This document shows, one piece after another, positions 1-8,711 of a stretch of DNA of 29,213 bases. This stretch comes from Spongospora subterranea. Taxonomy: Eukaryota > Endomyxa > Phytomyxea > Plasmodiophorida > Plasmodiophoridae. Position numbers and translations under genes: made by a program. Below the pieces are notes generated by a model. That model searched no databases. It saw only the letters and a program-made list of their open reading frames with translations, and had not been told where the DNA came from. The stretch is taken from contig OUQQ01000215.1 of assembly GCA_900404475.1 (NCBI GenBank), forward strand, positions 1-29,213. Reading direction: 5' to 3'. Position 1 is the first letter of the stretch. Each line of letters opens with the position of its first letter.

Positions 1-453
1 TCCAAGTCGAAGAAGCAACTGTGGTTGATTCGCCACGACCAATCCGACAGCGATGTTGTATTGCCGACTTTGGACCTAACGAGGTCTGATGCTGGTGTCA
101 ATGACATGCCCTACTTCGATCAAAGCCGCACAGTGGTTCAAGAAATTCGTTCCGCTGATGTTCCACCAGTTCGAACAGGCAGGTTGTCAACAGCGGCCGG
201 TGCCTTTGGTGATCTTCATGGCCGATCGTTTCAGGAGATGTACGATGCAACGAAAGCGGATGCCGGCACCGCTAGTATGGCCGTGTCGATTTTACACATC
301 TTTAAAGGCAGCAAGTGGACACAGCGACTGCTGCATTGCTCGGAATGGTCGATTCCTAATATGGAGGAGGCTGTCGAAGATGGTGCACTTAAAGTGGTGT
401 ACAAGGACTCCTTGTTTCGACCTTCATTTGGTGAAGACGTGGTCGTTTTTTAA
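1..453 (+). CDS. Open frame at window edge, possible upstream exon(s) of the alpha-kinase gene
   Basis: Frame 1 is open from the first base to the TAA at 451-453, about 150 codons, with no start needed because the gene may begin outside the window. I do not recognise the protein. It lies just upstream of, and on the same strand as, an alpha-kinase catalytic fragment, so it may encode the N-terminal side of that protein. I could not find a splice pair that joins the two frames cleanly. One possible acceptor is the CAG at 469-471, just before the kinase frame. It could also be a chance open frame. The neighbouring DNA is rearranged, so the true gene order here is uncertain. Confidence 0.35.
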   Translation, partial: SKSKKQLWLIRHDQSDSDVVLPTLDLTRSDAGVNDMPYFDQSRTVVQEIRSADVPPVRTGRLSTAAGAFGDLHGRSFQEMYDATKADAGTASMAVSILHIFKGSKWTQRLLHCSEWSIPNMEEAVEDGALKVVYKDSLFRPSFGEDVVVF

Positions 454-480
454 AAATGATGCGATTGTCAGCTTCGTCGC

Positions 481-822
481 ATGGTCAAATCAGCGATTTT
501 TTGGAAAATGGAGCGCCAGATTCGACACAAGTTTGTTAAGTTGGTAAGTAATCAGGGCGCCATTGCTATTATCACGCCAAAGACGAGTCAACGAGTGAAA
601 ACCGATCGTTTAATCGCGACCGCGTTCGCTCATTTTACCTACGTGCACTCCAACCGCTGCCTAATGGCCCTTGATCTGCAAGGTGCCGGGGGGCATTTCA
701 CTGATCCTGAGATCGTGACTATGTCCGATGATGATAACTTGTTTGGTATGGGAAATGTCGACAGGGATTCTATTGTGGCATTTTTCGAAGAGCACGAATG
801 TAATTTGCTGTGCGCGATGCAA
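481..822 (+). pseudogene. Alpha-kinase catalytic domain fragment, interrupted by an inverted repeat
   Basis: Alpha-kinases (eEF2 kinase, myosin heavy chain kinase, TRPM7 type) are atypical Ser/Thr kinases. The frame shows the family's order of motifs: HKFVKLVSNQG (the x-F-x-K-x-x-x-N-x-G segment), AFAHFTYVHSN, the catalytic-loop-like DLQG followed by TDPEI, the glycine-rich FGMGNV, and the zinc site FFEEHECNLLC (H-x-C-N-x-x-C). The true homology stops at about 820, where the DNA folds back on itself. Downstream codons up to 978 read the antisense of the gene's own continuation and have no family similarity. The matching continuation is on the minus strand at 770-1159. The N-lobe is not recognised. 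The start at 481 is only the first ATG after a possible acceptor. The break may be an assembly or amplification chimera rather than a true pseudogene. Confidence 0.72.
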
Positions 823-1201
823 GACGCGCCAGAGCAAGACGCGTCTGATGGCGATCCGATCGCCATTCTCTGCAAAGCAACGGCGCATCGTCGTTCAAAA
901 CGCCAGGCCGCTGCAAATCTAGACGCCACTCGTGCTCTGGTGAGTCGTGCTCTGCACTTTCCTCCGCGTTTATCATGACCGATAGTGTACCTGGATCGTC
1001 TTTAGTATCATCTGAGTCCATTTCAAATTCACATCGGATGTTTGTGATGTTAAGCATCGCGCACAACAAATTACATTCGTGCTCTTCGAAAAATGCCACA
1101 ATAGAATCCCTGTCGACATTTCCCATACCAAACAAGTTATCATCATCGGACATAGTCACGATCTCAGGATCAGTGAAATGCCCCCCGGCACCTTGCAGAT
1201 C
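673..1201. repeat. Large inverted repeat (148-bp arms) in the alpha-kinase gene
   Basis: Bases 673-820 are the reverse complement of 1054-1201, with one mismatch that I can see (a C/T difference near 808). The spacer is 233 bp. Both arms encode the same kinase segment on opposite strands. Near-identity over 148 bp inside a coding region points to a recent event or an artefact of DNA amplification or assembly, not an old duplication. Confidence 0.9.
770..1159 (-). pseudogene. Second, antisense copy of the alpha-kinase C-lobe with its downstream sequence
   Basis: The minus strand repeats the end of the kinase domain (GMGNVDRDSIVAFFEEHECN...LC) and then continues into sequence absent from the plus copy, beginning CAMLNITNIRCEFEMDSDD. 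It becomes acidic and hydrophilic, as expected for a region after the zinc site. The frame runs about 129 codons from the ATG at 1159. Only the part up to about 1054 duplicates the plus-strand copy. The rest occupies the spacer of the palindrome. The simplest reading is that this strand preserves the natural order of kinase C-lobe and tail, while the plus-strand run is interrupted. Confidence 0.6.
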
Positions 1202-1440
1202 GCCTCATCAGGGATCATCCATCGCACAATCTTTCTCAGAAGCAATGCATTGATTGCGGTAATGACGTTGTCGAGTTTTGCAGCAGCGGCTAGATGCCGG
1301 TGAATCCAGCGACGAAATAGCTCGACAACGTCATTACCGCAATCAATGCGATTAACCATGACGGGCTGATGAGATTCGAGATTGTTCAGGCGTTCTCTAA
1401 AATCCGGGTTGTTGATAGAACCGCTAGAAATTAATGTCAA
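1202..1440 (-). CDS. Unrecognised coding fragment carrying the RWMIPDEA peptide
   Basis: A minus-strand frame is open from about 1440 to 1202 and contains INNPDFRERLNNLESHQP, FRRWIHRHLAAAAKL and LLLRKIVRWMIPDEA. The same last peptide reappears on the plus strand at 1543-1588, where it continues differently (VNGKKFLFARALLELIP, to about 1640). The two halves look like one protein cut and inverted at the 46-bp repeat. I do not recognise the family. The next gene product in the same frame past 1202 is antisense kinase sequence and is not real. Confidence 0.35.
1247..1349. repeat. Perfect 29-bp hairpin
   Basis: Bases 1247-1275 are the exact reverse complement of 1321-1349, with a 45-base loop. 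It abuts the end of the 46-bp inverted repeat. Read on the minus strand, the two arms give RIDCGNDVVEL and KLDNVITAIN in one open frame. Confidence 0.9.
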
Positions 1441-1542
1441 ATGGCGCGGGCTTGCGGAACGGGGATGGAGAGGAATTGAATGTCAACTGACGCGGAGTTG
1501 CGGCTCTCGAATTCCCTAGCAATCTACGCTTACAACTGGACT

Positions 1543-1641
1543 CATTGCTTCTGAGAAAGATTGTGCGATGGATGATCCCTGATGAGGCTGTCAACGGAAA
1601 GAAATTCCTATTTGCACGCGCACTGTTAGAGCTCATCCCGG
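1543..1641 (+). CDS. Plus-strand continuation of the RWMIPDEA coding fragment
   Basis: The frame reads LLLRKIVRWMIPDEA and then VNGKKFLFARALLELIP, ending near a possible GT donor at about 1639. A following frame, GEFRAIVNANSMKASGGE, stays open to about 1779. It is probably the natural downstream sequence of the minus-strand fragment at 1202-1440. The function is unknown. Confidence is limited because no full gene can be drawn across the inversions. Confidence 0.3.
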
Positions 1642-1844
1642 TGAGTTCCGCGCCATTGTTAATGCGAATTCAATGAAGGCCTCTGGTGGCGAAACCGCGT
1701 TGAGATTTGGTAAGTGCAATCTGGACCGCGACAACATGCTGAGTGTCAATCACGTACAGCCTGGCAAGAGGAAATAATTACTAACCAAGGCGAAACCTGG
1801 CCGTGGACCCAAACGTGCGGATTTGGGTCAAATATGCGGTTTTA

Positions 1845-2150
1845 TTGACATCGTATTTATGTGTCCATGTACATGTGTCTACTCCGGTCTCTGACGTTCA
1901 TCGATCCTGCTTAGGATTGATGCTCGGGAAAAACAACAGATTGACCTTCCAAAATCAAACAGTTGATCGAAGGACAGCAGAGTTCTAAGTCATCTTGTCT
2001 CGGTTCGTTCTATCGTGAACTGTATTATTGTCTGCTTGATTTTGGAAGGTCAATCTGTTGTTTTTTCCCGAGCATCAATCCTAAGGAGGATCGATGAACG
2101 CCAGAGACCGGACTAGACACTTGTACATAGACACATAAATACGATGTCAA
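1845..2150. mobile_element. Foldback MITE-like element, TA target-site duplication
   Basis: Two arms of about 118 bp (1845-1962 and 2032-2150) are inverted copies with roughly seven differences and a loop of about 69 bp. The ends are TTGACATCGTATTTATGTG and its complement, and both outer flanks are TA (1843-1844 and 2151-2152). Terminal inversion with TA duplication is the signature of Tc1/mariner-type, Stowaway-like MITEs. No transposase is encoded inside. The arm divergence suggests an aged natural element, unlike the near-identical repeats to its left. Confidence 0.72.
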
Positions 2151-2159
2151 TAATTACGT

Positions 2160-3217
2160 TTATTCATTATGCAAAAAACGAATCTACAGTAGTATACGCT
2201 AAAATCTCGCTTTTTTGTAAACTGTGCTGAAAACCTTTGAAAGATACCCGTATCCGTCATTGCGAGTTTATCGTTCGCTCCGGTAGCAGGTTATGGTGGA
2301 GTCAGTCCTGACAAGAATCAAGACCATACCAACTAAAAACAACACCGGCACCCCTGTTTCAGCACAATTTCATCACCAATCAAAAAAACGAGAAATCAAC
2401 GTATATTACAGTAGATTCGACGTTTTGCTCGCATTTGAATCCTGTCATCCCGCCATGGTCAATCAGTCCGCTCGGCAAAGGAATAGCCGCTACGAGCTCA
2501 AGCGAAAACCAACAGATCTTCGACAAACGGAGCCCCTGGCCAAAACGCCCAGCAGTTGACTGCAGCATCATAGCGATAGTGATTTATCGGAGGCAGCGAT
2601 TTTATCTGCTGGGAGGACATTCACTGCAGACATCTTCCCGTACCATGAAATGAACTGGATTGGTAGAATCCATGCATCATGTCGGTCATAATTCGATGAA
2701 CAATGCGAATGTTGCCCCGCTAAATTTCCTTGGCACAGGTCGCACACGGGACCGAGGTAATAGATCATTCAGATCAGTAAGTCTGGAACGGTACGCGAAG
2801 AAAGACGCCGGTAATCACGCGCGAAAAGTATCGCTAACCTACGTCAAGCTCAACGTGTCCGCTCAAACAAACCGGATCGGAAATAAGTTCACAGGCATAT
2901 CTTTACCGCTCCAAATCAAAACTATGAAACTGTTCATCTAAGTTTTCTTCCAATATGTATTCATTGCCCCACTTCACCGTCAAAAGTTGAGCCATGTGAT
3001 TTCGTGGTTTCAGGCCAAGCCCAGCAACGATTTGCAGAGCAATACAAAATCGTCGTGACATTTACTGTCAAGCATGGAGAAAAAATGGGCCGCAGCCACG
3101 TTCTGCTAAGATGCGGCCAGGGCCGGTATCACTATCTTGGTGACGGACGGACGAGTTGGTTGACTACATACACCACCACAGTCGCGCTGTTGTAACACTA
3201 GTCCATCATTGATCGCC
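2160..3217. other. Region with no assignable gene
   Basis: Only short, overlapping frames on both strands are present. A minus-strand stretch at 2568-2768 contains a Cys-rich CDLCQGNLAGQHSHC run but has no recognisable domain, and its splice partners are unclear. The last part presumably includes the promoter of prefoldin subunit 3. I saw no TATA box. Confidence 0.5.
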
Positions 3218-4024
3218 ATGGCCGCCAGCGCCGTTGCCAGCGCCCCAGTAGCTAGTATCGGTAGTGTTGACAAGGATTGGCTCGAGCTATCGGAGTCGTC
3301 GGAGAACTCCAGGAATATACCCTCGGCAACGTTCATCGTAGGACGATAAATTTCCAGCAATGCGGAATGGTCGACGAATTTACGCCAATGTTGATTGCAG
3401 GAAGATTTGGCGAAATACACCAAAGGGCTAGACATTTCGGCGTTGATCAAAGAGCTTTCAGAAACATATGGCAAATACAAATATATGGAGGGAAGATTAG
3501 TCTCCCAGAAACGCGACCTGTTAAGGAAGGTGATTTGTTTATCAACCGACAAATTTTCGTATATCTGATGTTTGCTTTGCCTCAGATTCCTGAGACTCAA
3601 CGCACTCTGGATGTAATTGACATGCTTGTAAATAAGGCAGCTGAGGGTTCTGGACCTGTTGTCACTCATTACCAGCTTGCCGACAATATTTACAGTAAAG
3701 CCCGGGTGAATCCAGACGATGTAATATCGCCATCGACTTGAACGGTTGAATGCCCATTGACTGTCGCTTATGAATCAGGGCGTTGTTTACCTATGGATCG
3801 GCGCTAACATTATGGTGAAGTACACTCATGATGAGGCAAAAGACCTTTTATCGCAGAACCTTGTGTCCGCTCAAACCTCGCTCAAGACCTTGAACCAAGA
3901 CCTATCGTTCCTTAAAGATCAAATCACCATTCAGGAAGTGAACATCGCTCGTCTCCACAATTACAACGTCAGTTTACGGTCCGCCACAACTAAGGCCGCT
4001 GTCGCCAAGCAAATCGGTGCGTGA
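3218..4024 (+). CDS. VBP1: Prefoldin subunit 3 (VBP1/PFD3/GIM2)
   Basis: Prefoldin is the cytosolic hexameric chaperone that passes nascent actin and tubulin to the CCT chaperonin. Subunit 3 is one of its two alpha-type subunits. Four exons join in frame: 3218-3337, 3401-3529, 3586-3720 and 3779-4024, with introns of 63, 56 and 58 bp, all phase 0. The 209-residue product is close to the usual size (about 190-200). Family landmarks are NSRNIPSATFI (the RGIP-x-A-x-F motif), the first helix KELSETYGKYKYMEG, PETQRTLDVIDML, HYQLADNIYSKARV, the signature VVYLWIGANIMVKY, and the C-terminal helix EVNIARLHNYNV. The alpha-type arrangement of two coiled-coil helices flanking beta hairpins is preserved. 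The ATG has a good context (GCCATGG). A short Ala-rich N-terminus precedes the conserved part. Each junction restores both frame and homology, so this is secure. Confidence 0.95.
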
Positions 4025-6270
4025 TGTTTGATTATAAAACAATTTAACCAATCTAGACTTAACACAAAAAATACTGTGTATCAAATGAATTATCGGCGTC
4101 GCTAATAATCCGATGCGCATTGGGATTTGCTACGCCGGGCATTGCCAATGGGAATTGCCATGCATTGCATCGTTGGCGCCGTTCGCTGCTAAACGATTCA
4201 AAATACCTGTGATCGCCTTCACTTCCGTCAATTCACAGCACAACGATCTGACAAGACGTGCACATTACCAATTCTGCTGCCGCGATCTTAAACCTTTGAG
4301 CATCGCGATCATCACTGAACAGGCAGAAGGTCCTGTCATCAGCATATTGCTGTACCGGAACCTTGACCGCACGATCCAGTTCCATTGTGTCTCCCACGTC
4401 CTTCACTACAGCTGGCGCCACATCGTCCCAGCGCCGAGCCGTATATGTATTAACACCATATTGACTGGTTTTGAATGTTGACGAGCGCCCGGGATTATGG
4501 TGTCGCACAAGAAGCACGTTCGAGTTTGTTTCTGCGATCCCGTAGAGGTTTTGCCTGGAAGGGCGCTCCATCTCGGCATCGTATAGACGAGTACCAAAAA
4601 CCTAAACTATCGTCTAAACCAAATCAGAGCCGCACCATGAATATCTTACAGGAGCGTTGGTATCTTCTGTAATCTTCAGGTCAGCAGGTAGCGACAGAAA
4701 CATTTCGCGAACCCCCAGGATAACATCGATACAATATACGATCGACATTTTAGATATGTATATTTGACTGAAATATCCGACGTTATCTTTTAAGATCCCA
4801 ATTTTATTGTGAGTGAATAGCCAGTTCCGCATGACCTGTTGGCCATCCAATATTGACCTGAGATCCGCTGACATTCGACTGTGATTCGTTGAAAAATTCT
4901 GATCCGGTCAACCGGACTTTAGCCGACGCCGCTCGTCGGTCACATTTGCCGTCAAACATAACACTTGCGGTTTTCAAAGTAATACCTGCCAGCACGCCCA
5001 GCTCAAGTCAGAAGGCAAGTCTTACCAACGACTCTTGAAGGGAGTGCGCTAAAATATTTGAAATATATTTTTCTGAATTCTTTGCAGCTCTCCTCTTGAC
5101 TTCGAGGACCAAGACGGGTCTCTCACAAGTGTGTTCTATGGCCCCATGTCTTTGCAAGAACTAATTATCTGATCCCGGTGTCATCCAGATCTGGCACGTT
5201 AAAGTTAAACGTTTGATTCAAGGTCTTTTGCCGATTCCTGACGAACTACGTGGATCATGATTGCCAGGTATTGCTCCCACCAATCGCGTTGCTTTCATGA
5301 AAACGTATGAGAAGACCAACGCTTCAGACGATGGCTTTCTCAAAACCTTGAAGGCTTTTGATTTCCTCTGTGGTTATCGAACCCACTGCAGAGGATAAAG
5401 GGTCGATGGTTGGAGGAAGTTTCGCATTTTGTTGCGAAAGTTCACGTAGAAAGAGGGCAACGTGTGTGGAAAACATGAACAGTGTTTGTGATTTCTCATT
5501 TGAGAACTACAGTAGGGAGTATATAGGCTCCGTTCGACAACTTCAATTGGCGTATTTCTGACGATCAAATTCTCCGACACAAAAGTTACGTAATGACCTG
5601 AAACATAGACGACTGTACTGGATGGCGCTGAAGGGGGAAGTATCACAGCGTCATTACGACCAACAGACCCGTCCTCCTGTCATGACATTGGCATTCCTTC
5701 GGGTTTTAAAATATATGGATTTTATCCCGTGCCATTACTAAACTCGTTAAGGGGTCACCAGACACATAGCAGGCTTCAAGACGAGCATTGGAATCTGGGC
5801 AGAAACTCAGCAATCACATCGTAGATAACACCGCTATCTGGTGTCAGTCTGTTTCAATTGATAAACAGCAACCCATTCACTACAGCAGTTTCATCAGTGT
5901 TGTACAGGTCGGATTCAGGATTCCTTTGCATAGATGCTTTTGCAGAGCTCCAGCAAAGGTACCCGGACAGAAAGAAGGCACTGAACATGGGAAGAGGCTT
6001 GTGCAGGCGAAACGATTGGCCAGCCATCCCAGGAAGAAACTTGGGTGACAGTCTGTTCTAACTGCCCGGAAAAACAAGGCCTGCATGGCTAGAGCGGATT
6101 CGCAGACTTCCAGGACGATGTTCAAGATCACTGTCGATATTTTAAACCCGGTCTCGTGCTGAATAGAATAGCGAGCATGGAATCAACTTCCACCAACGGT
6201 TCACTTTTCCGTGCGAGACAGAAAGATTCATGAAGCTGGGAAAATGATTTTACATGAAATAATTCATTGT
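4025..6270. other. Unresolved 2.2-kb region with weak coding hints
   Basis: No family is recognised. Minus-strand candidate exons exist at 4233-4571 (contains NLYGIAETNSNVLLVRHHNP and FSDDRDAQRFKIAAAELVM), 4614-4874 and 4804-4995. Together they could form one gene reading leftwards. On the plus strand, a frame around 4930-5042 (ending QLKSEGKSYQRLLKG) could splice through a 44-bp intron (5043-5086) to SPLDFEDQDGSLTSVFYGP, and a later frame reads GIAPTNRVAFMKTYEKTN near 5269. The two strands compete, and neither set gives a complete gene. 5560-6270 shows nothing beyond chance frames. Confidence 0.4.
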
Positions 6271-7652
6271 TCATTTTAACGAATGGCCAGTATGAATGAT
6301 TTTCTTCGGTGAAGGTAGAGGGTCTCGTCGTACTAGCCGCCGACGCTGAGTGGACGGGTCTGTTTCGTAGATATATTGCCATTGCCCTTGTACCACCGTT
6401 GTCCGGCGTGGAGTCGACTCAGATGTCGTTGACGAGTCGGCAGCTTGTACTACCTTGTCTGGAACCGAAGCCGAAGTATCAGAAAGCCGGTACCCACCGG
6501 GCCTCTCGGATAATGGGATAGCTATGATAACAAAGAGCCGGTCAATCAAAGCAACTTGTGAAGGTGGCTCAAGTGCTTCAACCGATTTTGGGAGTAGATG
6601 CGACAGTACTCTCCTTCTTATCGTCATAATTGTAGGTGGATGGGCTCAGATTTGCATCCATAGCTGCAACTGGAACCGGAAAATCTGTCCGTTTTGGTTC
6701 CACGTAGTCTTTGGGCGCTTCAAATTCAACCTACCCGGCATTGAAAATGCTGTAAAGCCACATTATGCAACAGACAATCCATACTTGAACATCAGTGTCA
6801 ATCAGAGAGATGGCACCGAGACGATTTGGCCGAACTTCAAGAACGTCAATATCGAATTCTTGATCAGCATAGGAGATGTTGAAGGTTTCGCCAGCGGTTA
6901 AGCACGAGAAAGAGCGAAGTGATTTCTCTAGGACTGCCTTCGGGTTGCTCAGGTCAATAAATGCAGTGCGATGAGGTTGGATCTTGACATATTGCCCACG
7001 GGGGAGCACTGTGTCAAGTCGGTTCAATACTACAGCAATCGCAGCAACATCCATCGTACCAATGCTTGTAAAAGTAGCATGGCCGTCTGTCTCCAACGAT
7101 AGATTTCGCATCACTAACAAAGGAAGATAGGCAACACCTTCAGGTGCTGAAAACTCCATAACACCAACTAGCCCATACATTTGAGCAACGTATATCCGAT
7201 GTTGAACTCTTCATGTGTTTACCATGTGTCTTCTCGGTGGTGATATCATTCGTTAGGGAAAACATCATAGGGTACTCGATATTGGATTTGGCTGTTAACA
7301 GTTTATGCTTAATCATTGACTGTGACAGCCGGAATCAACGTCAACTCACTTAGTTTCGCTAAAGCCGACGGTGGTAAGATCACTGAGCAACACATATTTG
7401 AGAAAATCAGAACACAATTCCATAACTGTTCAACATGTTAGAACAACCTTTGTTCCCCATGTCCAGATGATCTTTACCAGAAAACACCATCGGCAACACT
7501 CTATAGCTCGCCGAAAACGTTCGGGAGGGCGGCGCCGGTGGATTTCCAGTAAAAAGGCCAGCTAAGGTGTCGGCTAGCGAAGAAAACTGAGAGCCAATAT
7601 CCTTAAACCCATATCGAAAACCAGATCAGATGACGGTTTTTACAAGATCCAT
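6271..7652 (-). CDS. UFD1: UFD1, ubiquitin recognition factor of the Cdc48/p97 complex
   Basis: UFD1 with NPL4 recruits ubiquitylated clients to the AAA ATPase Cdc48/p97 for ER-associated and nuclear degradation. Seven exons join in frame: 7644-7652, 7448-7586, 7350-7382, 7223-7291, 6785-7167, 6583-6730 and 6271-6521. The introns are 57, 65, 58, 55, 54 and 61 bp, and the product is 343 residues (animal UFD1 about 307). The N-terminal UFD1 domain is clear: FSASYRVLPM, VILPPSALAKL, NIEYPMMFSLTND, HVGVMEFSAPEGVAYLP, GQYVKIQPH, DLSNPKAVLEKSLRSFSCL, GAISLIDTDVQ and VEFEAPKDYVEPKR. The C-terminal half is low complexity and includes GGYRLSD, like the short C-terminal motif of the family. Oddities are a 9-nt first coding exon (inferred, least certain) and about 17 extra residues (around TSIGTMDVAAIAVVLNR) between two conserved strands. 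It leads a run of minus-strand genes. Confidence 0.94.
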
Positions 7653-7706
7653 GATGTATGTGGTAAGAACGAGAGAGTTGCCCCACAAACGATCCTATTT
7701 ACGACA

Positions 7707-8165
7707 ATGATCGTGGCGGCCGATTCGGTCTCCAGGGATTATCGGCCCCCAGTTGCTTGGCCTCTCAGGCGAGTCAGGACTCAGCACCAAGTTCCACAGG
7801 CACAGTGGCGCGGCCTCGTGAACTCGACCGAAACTTGTCTCGGTCCCGGATTTCGGGCCGTTCATGCTCTGATGATGCGCCGTTCATCGCCGCCAAATCC
7901 CGTTGGCGAGCGATACACGGACTTAGCCTTGATATGTAGTTGGGAGGCTGCTGAACATGACGGTCTGTTTTCAAATACATTTATTTCTTCACATCGAAGC
8001 ATTATCCCCGCTCAGCCATCTGGTTTAATAGTAATGTGCCCCATATCAATCAATGACTGCCATGATCTCTACCTGGTTTTGCACTTTCTACCTGGTTTTG
8101 CACTTTCTACCTGGTTTTGCACTTTCTACCCGGAGGTTGAAGAAATATCACGCTCAGTATCATAA
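7707..8165 (+). CDS. Uncertain plus-strand ORF divergent from UFD1
   Basis: An ATG at 7707 opens a 152-codon frame 54 bp upstream of, and divergent from, the UFD1 start. A possible 57-bp intron (7731-7787) would keep the same frame. The C-terminal part is generated by a 19-bp tandem repeat read in shifting frames, which argues against a constrained protein. An overlapping second frame (7757-7939, Ser/Arg-rich) and a minus-strand frame are equally open. I see no known motif. It may be non-coding. Confidence 0.2.
   Translation: MIVAADSVSRDYRPPVAWPLRRVRTQHQVPQAQWRGLVNSTETCLGPGFRAVHALMMRRSSPPNPVGERYTDLALICSWEAAEHDGLFSNTFISSHRSIIPAQPSGLIVMCPISINDCHDLYLVLHFLPGFALSTWFCTFYPEVEEISRSVS
8070..8126. repeat. 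Tandem repeat, 19-bp unit, three copies
   Basis: The unit TACCTGGTTTTGCACTTTC occurs three times in a row, exactly, followed by a degenerate start of a fourth (TACCCGG). Confidence 0.93.
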
Positions 8166-8295
8166 ATAATCAACACGACTCAATATCAGTGTAACGGCAA
8201 CAAAACTACCCTGCCGATGCCACGTAGCTCCAGATCCGAACCGGGCCCGCTCCAAGAGAGCATATTTTTCATAGTGTTTTTTACACACAATGGAG

Positions 8296-8568
8296 CTACG
8301 ATTGGAAGTTCGCCCAGGCAACAATAGCAATAAGGCACAGAAAAAATATCAAAGCGATGAAGACGTAGAGTGGGAAAAGGACCAGAGAGATGTCGATCAG
8401 ATTGTCTGGGTTCTTGACCGCATAGACTCCCCGTGCTCGAAAAAAACAGTTTTGCCTCCTGGTGCACCTGCACGACCCACAAGAATGATAAGGTCTAACA
8501 AGCAAGCTCTGTCGTGCTGTAAAAGACTCTGGATTTCGGAATCGGGTTCAAAAGGAGTTTGAATTATT
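8296..8568 (-). CDS. Candidate small membrane protein (C-terminal exons)
   Basis: On the minus strand a frame ending at 8296 carries one strong hydrophobic segment, DISLVLFPLYVFIALIFFLC continuing LIAIVAWANFQS, directly before the stop. An upstream minus-strand frame (about 8568-8400) reads QTPFEPDSEIQSLLQHDRAC and LLDLIIL and could be joined to it by one short intron whose ends I could not fix. Position and strand fit the tail of a gene lying between makorin and UFD1. The family is not recognised, and the 5' end is not found. Confidence 0.35.
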
Positions 8569-8711
8569 CTTTAGGGAAAATTTTCGCGGCAAGTCAAGTA
8601 ATGGTACTGTTTTGGCGATAGATTAAGGAGACATCATCGTATTTCCAATATACATTCATTCACAGATGACTTTGACGGCAGAGCATTTTGAATTTTTCTT
8701 TTTTTTTATTG

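Larger units (their letters stand above)
1202..1588. repeat. Perfect 46-bp inverted repeat
   Basis: Bases 1202-1247 are the exact reverse complement of 1543-1588. The left arm begins on the base after the kinase palindrome ends at 1201. The shared sequence encodes LLLRKIVRWMIPDEA (minus strand in the left arm, plus strand in the right arm). Confidence 0.9.

Noticed and set aside
481..978. Whole 165-codon frame as an intact alpha-kinase
   Set aside because: Family similarity ends at about 820. The remaining codons are the antisense of the gene's own downstream sequence.
1251..1349. Hairpin as an intrinsic transcription terminator or attenuator
   Set aside because: The DNA is eukaryotic, no U-tract follows, and the hairpin is explained better as part of the strand-switch repeats.
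3106..3669. Minus-strand 187-codon frame
   Set aside because: It lies opposite prefoldin subunit 3, whose exons and splice sites are well supported.
6128..6382. Minus-strand 84-codon frame overlapping the UFD1 3' end
   Set aside because: It is in a different frame from the UFD1 exon it overlaps and shows no motif. It is probably 3' UTR.
8070..8126. CRISPR-like repeat array
   Set aside because: The units are 19 bp with no spacers, in a eukaryotic context, so this is a simple tandem repeat.
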